Positions 1 through 7,494 of a stretch of 18,669 nucleotides of DNA are shown here, one piece after another (position 1 is the stretch's first letter; each line of letters begins with the position of its first letter). Origin of the DNA: Pontimonas sp. (GTDB taxonomy: Bacteria > Actinomycetota > Actinomycetes > Actinomycetales > Microbacteriaceae); the NCBI GenBank assembly GCA_023263045.1, contig JALQXU010000007.1, positions 1 through 18,669 of the forward strand, in the 5' to 3' direction. The position numbers were made by a program, and so were the translations under genes. The notes under the pieces are model-generated. The model was not told the DNA's origin, did not search any database, and worked only from the letters and a program-made list of their open reading frames with translations.

Positions 1-838
1 AGGCCATGTGGGCTCCCACTGCAAAAACGGGCAATCCGTTATTGGCTTGGTAGAGACCGACCCCAATCTGAACAAGCGTTACGCTCAAAGCTCCCGTGCT
101 CGCCCGACGGAATCCAGGAGAACCTACTGAAGCAAAGCGGGCGAGGGAGACCAGGGTCACAATCAGACCCAGCACGACGTACGACGGCCACGCGTGAAAG
201 TGTTGCAACAACCAGGAATCGAGCCCGTTTCGCGCTGCCCCGGAATCTCCCGCGTGCGGGCCTGAACCCGTCGTGAGGATTCCCATGACAACGGAGATCG
301 CAAGCACCCCAAGGAGCGCACCTCCGAGGAGCCGAACCGAGTGTGGTACCCCCCAACCCGAACGCCTTGGGCCGCGACGGACCCTGTAGAGGAGGACAGC
401 GGCCAAACCCACGAGCACGGCAGACAGCAGATAGTGCAGACCCACCACATAGGGGTTCAAATCGGTCAGGACTGTCACTCCACCAATCACCGCTTGACCA
501 GGGATTCCCAGGCCCAGAGCTACCGAGAGGCGGAAGAGCTCAGGACGCTCCTTACGCATTCGCACGACAAACAGAAACATCACGATGGCAATGATGATGA
601 GGAGAAAGGTCAGCAGGCGGTTTCCGAATTCGATGACACCGTGGAAGCCCATTTCCGCTGTCGTGACGAACGAATCCTCGGTACATCGAGGCCAGGTCGG
701 ACAACCCAGGCCTGAACCGGTCAGCCTTACCGCTCCACCGGTTCCAATGATCAAGATCTGGCTGACGAGGGAAGCCCACGCGGCAATCCGAACGCGACGA
801 TTCACCGCATCGGGAAGCCACTTCCACAGCGTTTTCAC
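1..838 (-). CDS. ctaA: Heme A synthase (COX15/CtaA), C-terminus cut by the window edge
   Basis: Integral membrane enzyme that oxidises the C8 methyl of heme O to give heme A for aa3-type cytochrome oxidase. The frame is open from a GTG at 838 to the left edge, giving 279 visible residues without the stop. The family motif GSGLGCPTWPRC lies at residues 41-52 with the Cys pair C46/C52, followed by E-F-G-N-R at 70-74, a His in NPYVVGLHYLL, SGPHAGD, HFHAWPSYVVL and, near the edge, VGAHMA. Several hydrophobic segments are evident. GTG is chosen because the upstream frame closes at once and GAAGG lies about 9 nt before it. The Bacillus heme-ligand motif E-Y-T-H-R reads Asn here in place of His. It is divergent from the suf operon, as in other actinobacteria. 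The family assignment is secure. Confidence 0.93.
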   Translation of the reverse strand, partial: MKTLWKWLPDAVNRRVRIAAWASLVSQILIIGTGGAVRLTGSGLGCPTWPRCTEDSFVTTAEMGFHGVIEFGNRLLTFLLIIIAIVMFLFVVRMRKERPELFRLSVALGLGIPGQAVIGGVTVLTDLNPYVVGLHYLLSAVLVGLAAVLLYRVRRGPRRSGWGVPHSVRLLGGALLGVLAISVVMGILTTGSGPHAGDSGAARNGLDSWLLQHFHAWPSYVVLGLIVTLVSLARFASVGSPGFRRASTGALSVTLVQIGVGLYQANNGLPVFAVGAHMA

Positions 839-872
839 GGGCTCACACCTTCACCACAGAGTTTCGAACAGT

Positions 873-878
873 TAGACT
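873..878 (+). promoter_or_regulatory. Possible -10 hexamer TAGACT for the suf operon
   Basis: TAGACT fits the actinobacterial TAnnnT -10 pattern and would place transcription start near 885, giving a sufB leader of about 130 nt. No convincing -35 is visible (TTCACC at the right distance is weak). The overlapping minus-strand hexamer TAGTCT (879-874) could equally serve ctaA, so the site may be bidirectional. Inferred from sequence only. Confidence 0.35.
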
Positions 879-882
879 AGGG

Positions 883-913
883 CCACCATCAAGCGCTGAC
901 GCTTATCTGGTGG
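883..913 (+). promoter_or_regulatory. Imperfect palindrome/hairpin at the start of the suf leader
   Basis: CCACCA (883-888) pairs with TGGTGG (908-913), and inside it AAGCG (891-895) pairs with CGCTT (900-904) around a CTGA tetraloop. A 2/3-nt internal loop separates the two stems, giving 11 pairs in 31 nt. It overlaps the predicted transcription start, so it could be a protein operator or a 5' RNA stem. No T-run follows, so an intrinsic terminator is unlikely. The pairing is directly visible; the function is unknown. Confidence 0.45.
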
Positions 914-1014
914 GGTTGCTACACCGCAACGAGAACACCAAGTCTACGTGGCTCGGCCTGACGAGTCCCTTGGAACGTTCACCCCGCCCATTGCACGAAG
1001 AGGAGGAAGCACGA

Positions 1015-2433
1015 ATGTCGGATGTACTTCTCGACCGCCCCGAGCTCGAAAGCCTCGGCAACTACGAGTTTGGGTGGCACGATGCCGACACGGCTGGTGC
1101 CACAGCCAAACGAGGATTATCCGAGGATGTTGTTCGCGAGATTTCAGCCCTCAAAGACGAGCCGGAATGGATGTTGGCCACTCGTCTGAAGGGCCTCCAA
1201 CTTTTCGACAAGAAGCCGATGCCCAATTTTGGCGCCGATTTGTCCGGAATCGACTTCGACAACATCAAATACTTCGTGCGGTCGACCGAACGTCAAGCCA
1301 CCACCTGGGAGGAACTCCCGGATGACATCAAGAACACCTACGAGCGTTTGGGCATCCCAGAAGCGGAGAGAGCCAGACTGGTCGCCGGCGTTGCCGCTCA
1401 GTACGAGTCTGAGGTTGTGTACCACCAGATTCGCGAGGATCTAGAGCAGCAGGGTGTCCTCTTCCTCGACACCGACACCGCTCTTCGTGAGCACCCCGAG
1501 TTTTTCACCGAGTACTTCGGAACGGTGATCCCCGCCGGAGACAACAAGTTTGCCGCACTCAACACGGCTGTGTGGTCAGGTGGGTCGTTCGTGTACGTTC
1601 CGCCCGGTGTGCATGTCGAAATTCCGCTCCAGGCCTACTTCCGAATCAACACGGAGAACATGGGTCAGTTTGAGCGGACCCTCATCATTGCCGACGAGGG
1701 TAGCTATGTGCACTACATCGAAGGGTGTACTGCACCGATTTACTCCTCAGACTCCCTGCACTCGGCGGTGGTGGAGATCATCGTGAAGAAGAACGCTCGC
1801 GTTCGGTACACGACCATTCAAAACTGGTCCAACAACGTTTACAACCTCGTCACCAAGCGTGCGATTGCTCACGAAGGCGCGACGATGGAGTGGATCGATG
1901 GAAACCTCGGATCCAAGGTCACGATGAAATACCCCTCGGTGTTCTTGGTCGGTGAGCGTGCCAAAGGCGAGACACTGTCGGTCGCCTTCGCGGGTCCAGG
2001 ACAGCACCAAGATGCCGGAGCAAAAATGATTCACATGGCTCCGCATACAACGTCATCTATCGTCTCGAAGTCGATTGCGCGCGGGGGAGGGCGAGCCGGC
2101 TATCGCGGTGAAGTCCGCGTGGACGACAACGCCCACCACTCTGCGAACACTGTTCGCTGTGATGCACTACTGGTCGACACCATTTCACGCAGTGACACGT
2201 ATCCCGCTATCGACATTCGGGTTGACGACGTGCAGCTCGGCCACGAAGCAACGGTGTCCAAGGTGAGCGAAGAGCAACTGTTCTACCTTCAAAGCCGTGG
2301 GCTAGCGGAAGACGAAGCCATGGCGATGATCGTTCGCGGGTTCATCGAACCCATCGCTCGCGAGCTGCCCATGGAGTACGCGCTCGAGCTCAACAAACTT
2401 ATTGAAATGAATATGGAAGGCTCAGTTGGCTAA
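1015..2433 (+). CDS. sufB: Fe-S cluster assembly scaffold subunit SufB
   Basis: 472-aa core subunit of the SufBCD complex on which Fe-S clusters are built. The ATG at 1015 is chosen because AGGAGG lies 8 nt upstream and MSDVLLDRP starts a normal actinobacterial SufB; the frame is open back to a GTG at 910 that has no ribosome site. The conserved core runs from NKFAALNTAVWSGGSFVYV through YVHYIEGCTAP (C238) to HHSANTVRCDALLV, whose C382 matches the Cys taken as the persulfide or cluster site of E. coli SufB (C405). EEQLFYLQSRGL near the C-terminus is the SufB/SufD family signature. The coding sequence is continuous with no intein, unlike M. tuberculosis SufB. It is the first gene of the operon, and the sufD start codon directly follows its TAA. 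Confidence 0.97.
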   Translation: MSDVLLDRPELESLGNYEFGWHDADTAGATAKRGLSEDVVREISALKDEPEWMLATRLKGLQLFDKKPMPNFGADLSGIDFDNIKYFVRSTERQATTWEELPDDIKNTYERLGIPEAERARLVAGVAAQYESEVVYHQIREDLEQQGVLFLDTDTALREHPEFFTEYFGTVIPAGDNKFAALNTAVWSGGSFVYVPPGVHVEIPLQAYFRINTENMGQFERTLIIADEGSYVHYIEGCTAPIYSSDSLHSAVVEIIVKKNARVRYTTIQNWSNNVYNLVTKRAIAHEGATMEWIDGNLGSKVTMKYPSVFLVGERAKGETLSVAFAGPGQHQDAGAKMIHMAPHTTSSIVSKSIARGGGRAGYRGEVRVDDNAHHSANTVRCDALLVDTISRSDTYPAIDIRVDDVQLGHEATVSKVSEEQLFYLQSRGLAEDEAMAMIVRGFIEPIARELPMEYALELNKLIEMNMEGSVG

Positions 2434-3612
2434 ATGAGCGCAGAAAACTCAGGCGGGCAGGCCACGCTTGCGCCGCACGACACTCGTGTGGGTCACGACG
2501 TTCCCGTGCAGACCCGGTCTGAACGCTTCGCCTCCGGGGATGTCAGCGACTTTGACAGCGTGACCGGGCGCGAGCCGGAGTGGAAACTGACTCCGGTTTC
2601 GAAACTCCAACCCCTTCTGGAGGGAGAACTCGACGGTGGCGCGTATGAAATCGACGCACCGAGCGCGAAGGGTTACCAGGTGTCATGGGTAGCCCCGGCC
2701 GATGCCCCCCGCGGAGTTGCAGGGCTGCCGGAAGACCGTGCTGCCGCGAACGCCTGGTCATCGAGCGACACCGTGTTGGTTGTCGATATCACCGGAGACC
2801 ATTCCGAACCACTTCGGCTGGGGCGAAGCGCGCTAGGCACCGCCTCTCGCGCCGCACACACCATTGTCAGAGTCCACGCCAACAGTCACGCGACCCTGCT
2901 CATGCAGTCCTCGGGGGATGCGGTGCTGGCAGAAAATGTCGAATTCGACATCCAGGAAGGCGCCTCATTGCACGTGGTCTGCGTTCAAGACTGGAACCCC
3001 GGATCTCTCCACTACGCCGCTCACTTTGCCACTGTGGGTAAGGACGCTTCCTTCACCCAGATTGTGGTGAGTCTCGGGGGAGATGTTGTTGTGGTCAATC
3101 CCTCAACCCAACTGGTCGGTGCCGGCGCAGCCGGACATCTCTGGGGTGCGTATTTTGCGGATGCATCGCAACACATCGAACACCGGGTCTATGTGCACCA
3201 CCAAGGGCCTCAGACGGTTTCTCGCGTCACGTATAAGGGCGCACTGCATGGCGCGGGGGCTCGCACCGTGTGGGTGGGCGACGTCTTGATCGGCGCGGAC
3301 GCCGTGGGGACCGACTCCTACGAGCAGAACAGAAACCTTGTCCTGAGCGATGGAACGAGAGCCGACTCCATTCCCAACCTCGAAATCAAGACTGGAGACA
3401 TCGCTGGCGCAGGTCACGCGAGTGCCACGGGTCGGTTCGACGACGAGCAGCTCTTCTACCTCCAATCTCGAGGAATCGAGGAGCTCGACGCCAGAAGGCT
3501 CGTTGTTATGGGTTTCCTGGTCGACGTTGTGTCCAAGATCAACGATGCTGGCCTCGTCGCTGAGCTGACGGACAAAATCCAACGGAAGCTTTCGCAAACG
3601 GAGGAGAGCTAG
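2434..3612 (+). CDS. sufD: Fe-S cluster assembly protein SufD
   Basis: 392-aa paralogue of SufB that pairs with it in the SufBC2D complex. The C-terminal half carries the beta-helix region and the signature GHASATGRFDDEQLFYLQSRG; H328 in GAGHASATG corresponds to the conserved His of E. coli SufD (H360) implicated at the SufB-SufD interface. The ATG starts immediately after the sufB stop, with GGAAGG about 13 nt upstream, so translation probably depends on coupling to sufB. The N-terminal 40 residues are poorly conserved in the family. Its last codons carry the strong GGAGGAG ribosome site of the next gene. Confidence 0.95.
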   Translation: MSAENSGGQATLAPHDTRVGHDVPVQTRSERFASGDVSDFDSVTGREPEWKLTPVSKLQPLLEGELDGGAYEIDAPSAKGYQVSWVAPADAPRGVAGLPEDRAAANAWSSSDTVLVVDITGDHSEPLRLGRSALGTASRAAHTIVRVHANSHATLLMQSSGDAVLAENVEFDIQEGASLHVVCVQDWNPGSLHYAAHFATVGKDASFTQIVVSLGGDVVVVNPSTQLVGAGAAGHLWGAYFADASQHIEHRVYVHHQGPQTVSRVTYKGALHGAGARTVWVGDVLIGADAVGTDSYEQNRNLVLSDGTRADSIPNLEIKTGDIAGAGHASATGRFDDEQLFYLQSRGIEELDARRLVVMGFLVDVVSKINDAGLVAELTDKIQRKLSQTEES

Positions 3613-3948
3613 ATGGCTTCGGTTCAAGTATGTGGCGTGGACGACCTCAGCGTGTCCAGCGCGGTCAAGGTGACAATCGACGGAGTTCCCATAGCGCTCG
3701 TGAAGGACTCCGCGGGAGATGTTCACGCGATTGGAGATACCTGTAGCCACGGCGAAATCTCCCTCTCTGAAGGGTTCGTCGAAGACGACACTTTGGAGTG
3801 TTGGGCCCACGGGTCGAAGTTTTCCCTGCAAACAGGTAAGCCGCAGAACTTCCCGGCTTTTGAGCCGGTTCCGGTGTATCCGGTGACCATTACCGACGGT
3901 GTGGTGTTTGTTGACCCCACCCCCATGACCATTGACGACGAGTCGTAA
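3613..3948 (+). CDS. Rieske-type [2Fe-2S] ferredoxin encoded in the suf operon
   Basis: 111-aa soluble Rieske protein of the oxygenase-ferredoxin (BphF/NdoA-like) type. The cluster ligands are complete: C44-x-H46 (TCSHGEIS) and C63-x2-H66 (ECWAHGSKF). There is no membrane anchor or signal peptide, so it is cytoplasmic, unlike the QcrA Rieske subunit. GGAGGAG precedes the ATG, which abuts the sufD TAG. Position between sufD and sufC is typical of actinobacterial suf operons, where its role is not settled; electron supply to cluster assembly, or being a client or sensor of the pathway, are inferences. No oxygenase gene is nearby, so a catabolic dioxygenase partner is unlikely. Confidence 0.9.
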   Translation: MASVQVCGVDDLSVSSAVKVTIDGVPIALVKDSAGDVHAIGDTCSHGEISLSEGFVEDDTLECWAHGSKFSLQTGKPQNFPAFEPVPVYPVTITDGVVFVDPTPMTIDDES

Positions 3949-3956
3949 GGAAGACC

Positions 3957-4715
3957 ATGAGCACCCTGACCATCTCAGATCTGCACGTGTCCATCGAGAC
4001 AGAAAGTGGACCGGTGGAAATCCTGAAAGGGGTGGACCTTGTTCTGGAGCAAGGTCACACCCACGCCATCATGGGCCCCAACGGCTCCGGTAAGTCAACC
4101 CTCGCGTACACGATTGCGGGCCACCCTCGCTACGAAGTCACATCGGGATCTATCGAACTCGATGGCGAGGACGTCCTCGAGATGAGTGTCGACGAGCGGG
4201 CCAAGGCAGGCTTGTTTTTGGCCATGCAGTACCCCGTTGAGGTTCCAGGCGTCAGCGTTACCAACTTCCTTCGTTCGGCAAAAACCGCGCTCGACGGCAA
4301 AGCTCCCGCCCTTCGTGAGTGGGTGAAGGATCTTCGTGGTGCCATGGACTCACTCAAGATGGAGCCCGGTTTTGCGGAGCGCAGCGTCAACGAGGGATTC
4401 TCCGGAGGCGAGAAGAAGCGCCACGAGATTATGCAACTCGAGCTTCTCAAGCCAAAGTTCGCGGTCCTCGATGAGACAGACTCCGGTCTCGACGTCGACG
4501 CCCTCAAAATTGTTGCGGAAGGGGTGAACCGGGCCAAGGACTCCACTGGTCTCGGCGTCCTGCTCATCACCCACTACACGCGTATCCTCAACTACATCAA
4601 GCCCGATTACGTGCACGTCGTAGTGGGGGGCAAAATTGCGGAAAGTGGCGGACCTGAGCTGGCAGAGCGCCTCGAAGCAGAGGGTTACGACCGCTACACA
4701 CAGAAGACCGCTTAG
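3957..4715 (+). CDS. sufC: Fe-S cluster assembly ATPase SufC
   Basis: 252-aa ABC-type ATPase that drives conformational change of the SufB-SufD pair; it is not a transporter subunit. Walker A GPNGSGKS is at 40-47, the signature FSGGEKKR begins at 148, Walker B FAVLDETD spans 168-175 and the switch His is H206 in ITHYTRIL. LDETDSGLD, with Thr where transporters have Pro, is characteristic of SufC. Ribosome site AAGGAAG lies about 4 nt upstream of the ATG and overlaps the stop of the Rieske gene, with an 8-nt gap. Only 15 nt follow before sufT, so no cysteine desulfurase or SufU gene is present at the position where many actinobacteria have them. Confidence 0.97.
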   Translation: MSTLTISDLHVSIETESGPVEILKGVDLVLEQGHTHAIMGPNGSGKSTLAYTIAGHPRYEVTSGSIELDGEDVLEMSVDERAKAGLFLAMQYPVEVPGVSVTNFLRSAKTALDGKAPALREWVKDLRGAMDSLKMEPGFAERSVNEGFSGGEKKRHEIMQLELLKPKFAVLDETDSGLDVDALKIVAEGVNRAKDSTGLGVLLITHYTRILNYIKPDYVHVVVGGKIAESGGPELAERLEAEGYDRYTQKTA

Positions 4716-4730
4716 CCAGAGGAGAAAGTC

Positions 4731-5063
4731 ATGGCGACCGTTGCTCTGAGCGACCAGAAGTTCGATTCTGTCCAGGAGGGGCTCAAGAACGTTATTGACC
4801 CCGAATTGGGCGTCAACATCGTCGATTTGGGCCTCATCTATGATCTGTCGTGGGATGACGAAGAGGACGCGCTCATTATCAGCATGACCCTCACCTCAGC
4901 GGGATGCCCTCTGACCGATGTCATCGAAGAGGAGATGGCGAACGCGCTCGATGGCGTAGTCGAGCGATTCCGCATCAACTGGGTGTGGATGCCTCCGTGG
5001 GGCCAAGAACGCATCACCGAAGATGGTCGCGACATGATGAGGGCTCTCGGATTCTCTATCTAG
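4731..5063 (+). CDS. sufT: SufT, MIP18/DUF59 family Fe-S maturation factor
   Basis: 110-aa protein of the DUF59/MIP18 family, related to PaaD and eukaryotic CIA2; family members assist maturation of Fe-S proteins. The signatures are DPELGVNIVDLGLIYD at residues 23-38, the conserved Cys C59 in TSAGCPLTD, and the C-terminal VWMPPWG. The length is typical for a single-domain member, with no fusion to SufS or Mrp. AGAGGAG about 7 nt before the ATG is a strong ribosome site. The 15-nt gap from sufC implies co-transcription. The family call is firm; assignment as SufT rather than another DUF59 protein rests on the operon. Confidence 0.92.
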   Translation: MATVALSDQKFDSVQEGLKNVIDPELGVNIVDLGLIYDLSWDDEEDALIISMTLTSAGCPLTDVIEEEMANALDGVVERFRINWVWMPPWGQERITEDGRDMMRALGFSI

Positions 5064-5099
5064 TCCTTCCGCAGGCTTTCATTTCCCCGCGGGTGCGCC

Positions 5100-6698
5100 G
5101 TGCTTGAGGTCAAAAACCTGCAGATTCGCATGGGGGCTCGCGTCCTCCTGGATGACGTCTCCTTTCGAGTGGATACCGGCGACAAAGTGGGTCTTGTCGG
5201 CCGTAACGGAGCAGGAAAAACCACCCTCACCAAGGTGATTGCCGGTGATGTGGCACCGACGGAGGGGTCCGTTCACCTCACCGGGGAGATGGGCTATCTC
5301 CCACAAGACCCTCGCGCTGGAGACCCTAAGGAAACCGCGCGGGCTCGGATATTGAACGCGAGGGGTTTGGGAACACTCATGGCGGAGATGGACCAGGCTG
5401 CTATCCAGATGGGGGAGAGCGACCCCACCACGGCAGAGTCGGCCATGTCGCGCTACGGTCGCCTCAACGATCGCTTTCTTGCACTAGGCGGCTATCAGGC
5501 CGAGGCGGAAGCGTCGACCATCGCATCGCACTTGAACCTCCCGAACGGCATTCTGGAGCAGCCCTTGGGAACTCTCTCGGGAGGGCAGCGACGTCGTATT
5601 GAACTGGCACGAATCCTGTTCCAGAACGCACCGTTGATGGTTTTGGATGAACCCACCAACCACCTGGATGCTGACTCTGTCTCGTGGCTGCGCGCTTTCC
5701 TTGCGACGTATCCCGGGGGAGTCATCGTGATATCCCATGACGTGGCGCTCGTCGAGGAAACCGTCAACCGCGTTTTCTACCTCGATGCCACTCGTTCCAC
5801 CATCGACATCTACAACATGTCCTGGAAGCGCTACCTCGTCGCTCGAGAAGCAGACCAGGAGAGACGAATTCGTGAGAGAACCATTACCGAAAAGAAGGCA
5901 GCCGCCCTGCAACTCCAGGCAGCCCGTTTCGGAGCGAAAGCGAGTAAAGCCTCATCCGCTCAGCAGATGAAGGCTCGAGCTGAAAAAATGTTGCAAGGCC
6001 TTGAGAGCGTGCGGACAACGGAGAAGGTCGCAAAACTTCGTTTTCCCGATCCCGCTCCTTGTGGAAAAACTCCGCTTTTCGCCTCAAACCTTTCCAAGAG
6101 TTACGGTTCCCTCGAAGTCTTTACCGCTGTGGATTTGGCCATCGATCGAGGGTCCAAGGTGGTCATCGTCGGCCTGAACGGAGCGGGCAAGACCACCTTG
6201 CTCAGAATTTTGGCCGGAGTAGACGCCCCCGATACGGGAGTTGTGGACGCAGGGCATGGACTGCAGATTGGGTATTACGCCCAGGAGCACGAGACCCTCG
6301 ATATGAATAGGACCGTTCTCGAGAACATGCTGTCTTCGTCTCCAACACTGGGGGAGACCGAGGCTAGAAAAGTTCTCGGGTCGTTCCTCTTCACCGGCGA
6401 TGACGTTCTTAAACCTGCTGGAGTGCTCTCGGGAGGAGAAAAGACGCGACTTTCGCTCGCAACATTAGTTGTTTCGAAAGCGAATGTGCTGCTCTTGGAT
6501 GAACCAACCAATAACCTAGATCCCGCCAGTCGGGAAGAAATCCTTGACGCCCTCGCTCACTTTGAGGGAGCTGTTGTTCTCGTGAGCCACGACGATGGCG
6601 CCGTCCTCGCGCTCAACCCAGAGCGGGTCTTGATCATGCCCGATGGGGTCGAAGACCACTGGAGTGAGGAGTATCGCGAGCTTATTGAGCTCGCTTAG
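5100..6698 (+). CDS. ABC-F family ATPase (translation-factor type)
   Basis: 532-aa soluble protein with two nucleotide-binding domains and no membrane segments. NBD1 has GRNGAGKTT at 34-42, LSGGQRRR and LDEPTNHLD; NBD2 has GLNGAGKTT from 358, LSGGEKTR and LDEPTNNLD. The roughly 70-residue Lys/Arg/Glu/Ala-rich linker between them (about 240-315) is the P-site tRNA interaction motif region of ABC-F proteins. These act on the ribosome (EttA/Uup-like) or in antibiotic resistance; the subfamily is not decided from sequence alone. Start: GTG at 5100, giving the family N-terminus MLEVKNLQIR; the ribosome site is weak. It lies 36 nt after sufT on the same strand, and its TAG overlaps the SURF1 stop by 4 bp. 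Confidence 0.93.
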   Translation: MLEVKNLQIRMGARVLLDDVSFRVDTGDKVGLVGRNGAGKTTLTKVIAGDVAPTEGSVHLTGEMGYLPQDPRAGDPKETARARILNARGLGTLMAEMDQAAIQMGESDPTTAESAMSRYGRLNDRFLALGGYQAEAEASTIASHLNLPNGILEQPLGTLSGGQRRRIELARILFQNAPLMVLDEPTNHLDADSVSWLRAFLATYPGGVIVISHDVALVEETVNRVFYLDATRSTIDIYNMSWKRYLVAREADQERRIRERTITEKKAAALQLQAARFGAKASKASSAQQMKARAEKMLQGLESVRTTEKVAKLRFPDPAPCGKTPLFASNLSKSYGSLEVFTAVDLAIDRGSKVVIVGLNGAGKTTLLRILAGVDAPDTGVVDAGHGLQIGYYAQEHETLDMNRTVLENMLSSSPTLGETEARKVLGSFLFTGDDVLKPAGVLSGGEKTRLSLATLVVSKANVLLLDEPTNNLDPASREEILDALAHFEGAVVLVSHDDGAVLALNPERVLIMPDGVEDHWSEEYRELIELA

Positions 6699-7492
6699 CT
6701 CTCCGCCTGGTCGAGGAGTGCGTCCTCTTCGTCGTTGTCGCGCGAGGGCTTGGGCCTGATGTCGTCACCACGGCGAGCACGTGCTTCCTGGCGCAGGAGA
6801 TACCAGAGACCACCAAAGGCCATGACGGCAAACAAATACCACTGGAATGTGTAACTCAGGTGAGGGCCTTCATCGAGCTCTGGGCGAACAAGGGGCAGGG
6901 GAGCGGTCGCCGGTCCGGGAGTCTCTTCTCCCAGAGCGACGAAAAAGTCTTCACGGATGTCCACAGAAGTCATCCCCTGAAGCGACGGCAAGTGAATGCT
7001 GGCAATCTGGCCCTCGGGTGCTCCTCGTCCAGGAATGAGAGGCTCGCTCGGTTTGATCCGTGCGACAAGGGTGATCTCTCCAGTCGGAGGAGCCGGTACT
7101 TGGTCGGGGTCATCCTGACTCTCTCCAGTAGGAATCCAACCCCTGTTCACGACAACGGTGGCCTCCGTTGATACAAAGGGCACGAGGACCTCAAATCCCA
7201 CCTCCCCGGAGCGGGGTCGCGTCCTTACGAGCACCTGCTCTTCGGTCAGGTAAGTCCCTGTGAGAGAGACGGGTACCCATTCACGGGCATCCGCATCGAG
7301 TGAACCTGCCGAGAGCTCGGTTGAGAGAGCCACAGGGGCTTGGTCATAGTTGGCGTTGACTTTCTCAATGGCTGCTACGGCTTGCCCTCGACGATCCCAT
7401 TGCCACATGCCGAAGAGAGATGCGATAACGGCGAAGGTAACGGTCAGAGCGAGATATCCCAGCCATCGTCGAGTAAAGAGGAGACGCAACAC
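6695..7492 (-). CDS. SURF1 family cytochrome oxidase assembly protein
   Basis: 265-aa membrane protein of the SURF1/Shy1 family, which helps deliver or insert heme a during cytochrome c oxidase assembly. The topology is classical: transmembrane helix near residues 10-29 ending in GMWQWDRR (28-35), a large extracytoplasmic domain with GEVGFEVLVPF and VNRGWIP (115-121), and a second helix near 212-233 (FQWYLFAVMAFGGLWYLL), then an acidic tail. The GTG start at 7492 follows the upstream stop by 2 nt, with GAGGG about 9 nt before it. It is the last gene of a three-gene minus-strand operon. Functionally it pairs with ctaA at the left edge of the window. Confidence 0.92.
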   Translation of the reverse strand: MLRLLFTRRWLGYLALTVTFAVIASLFGMWQWDRRGQAVAAIEKVNANYDQAPVALSTELSAGSLDADAREWVPVSLTGTYLTEEQVLVRTRPRSGEVGFEVLVPFVSTEATVVVNRGWIPTGESQDDPDQVPAPPTGEITLVARIKPSEPLIPGRGAPEGQIASIHLPSLQGMTSVDIREDFFVALGEETPGPATAPLPLVRPELDEGPHLSYTFQWYLFAVMAFGGLWYLLRQEARARRGDDIRPKPSRDNDEEDALLDQAES

Positions 7493-7494
7493 CG

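Noticed and set aside
910..1014. N-terminal extension of sufB to a GTG at 910
   Set aside because: No ribosome site at 910, the added residues do not look like SufB, and AGGAGG sits 8 nt before the ATG at 1015. The GTG also falls inside the leader palindrome.
1015..2433. Intein in sufB, as known in mycobacteria
   Set aside because: The SufB sequence is continuous through the core and Cys382 region, with no splicing-domain motifs.
3103..3831. 242-codon open frame on the minus strand opposite sufD and the Rieske gene
   Set aside because: It lies wholly antisense to two confidently assigned genes, has no recognisable motif, and is expected from codon bias in GC-rich genes.
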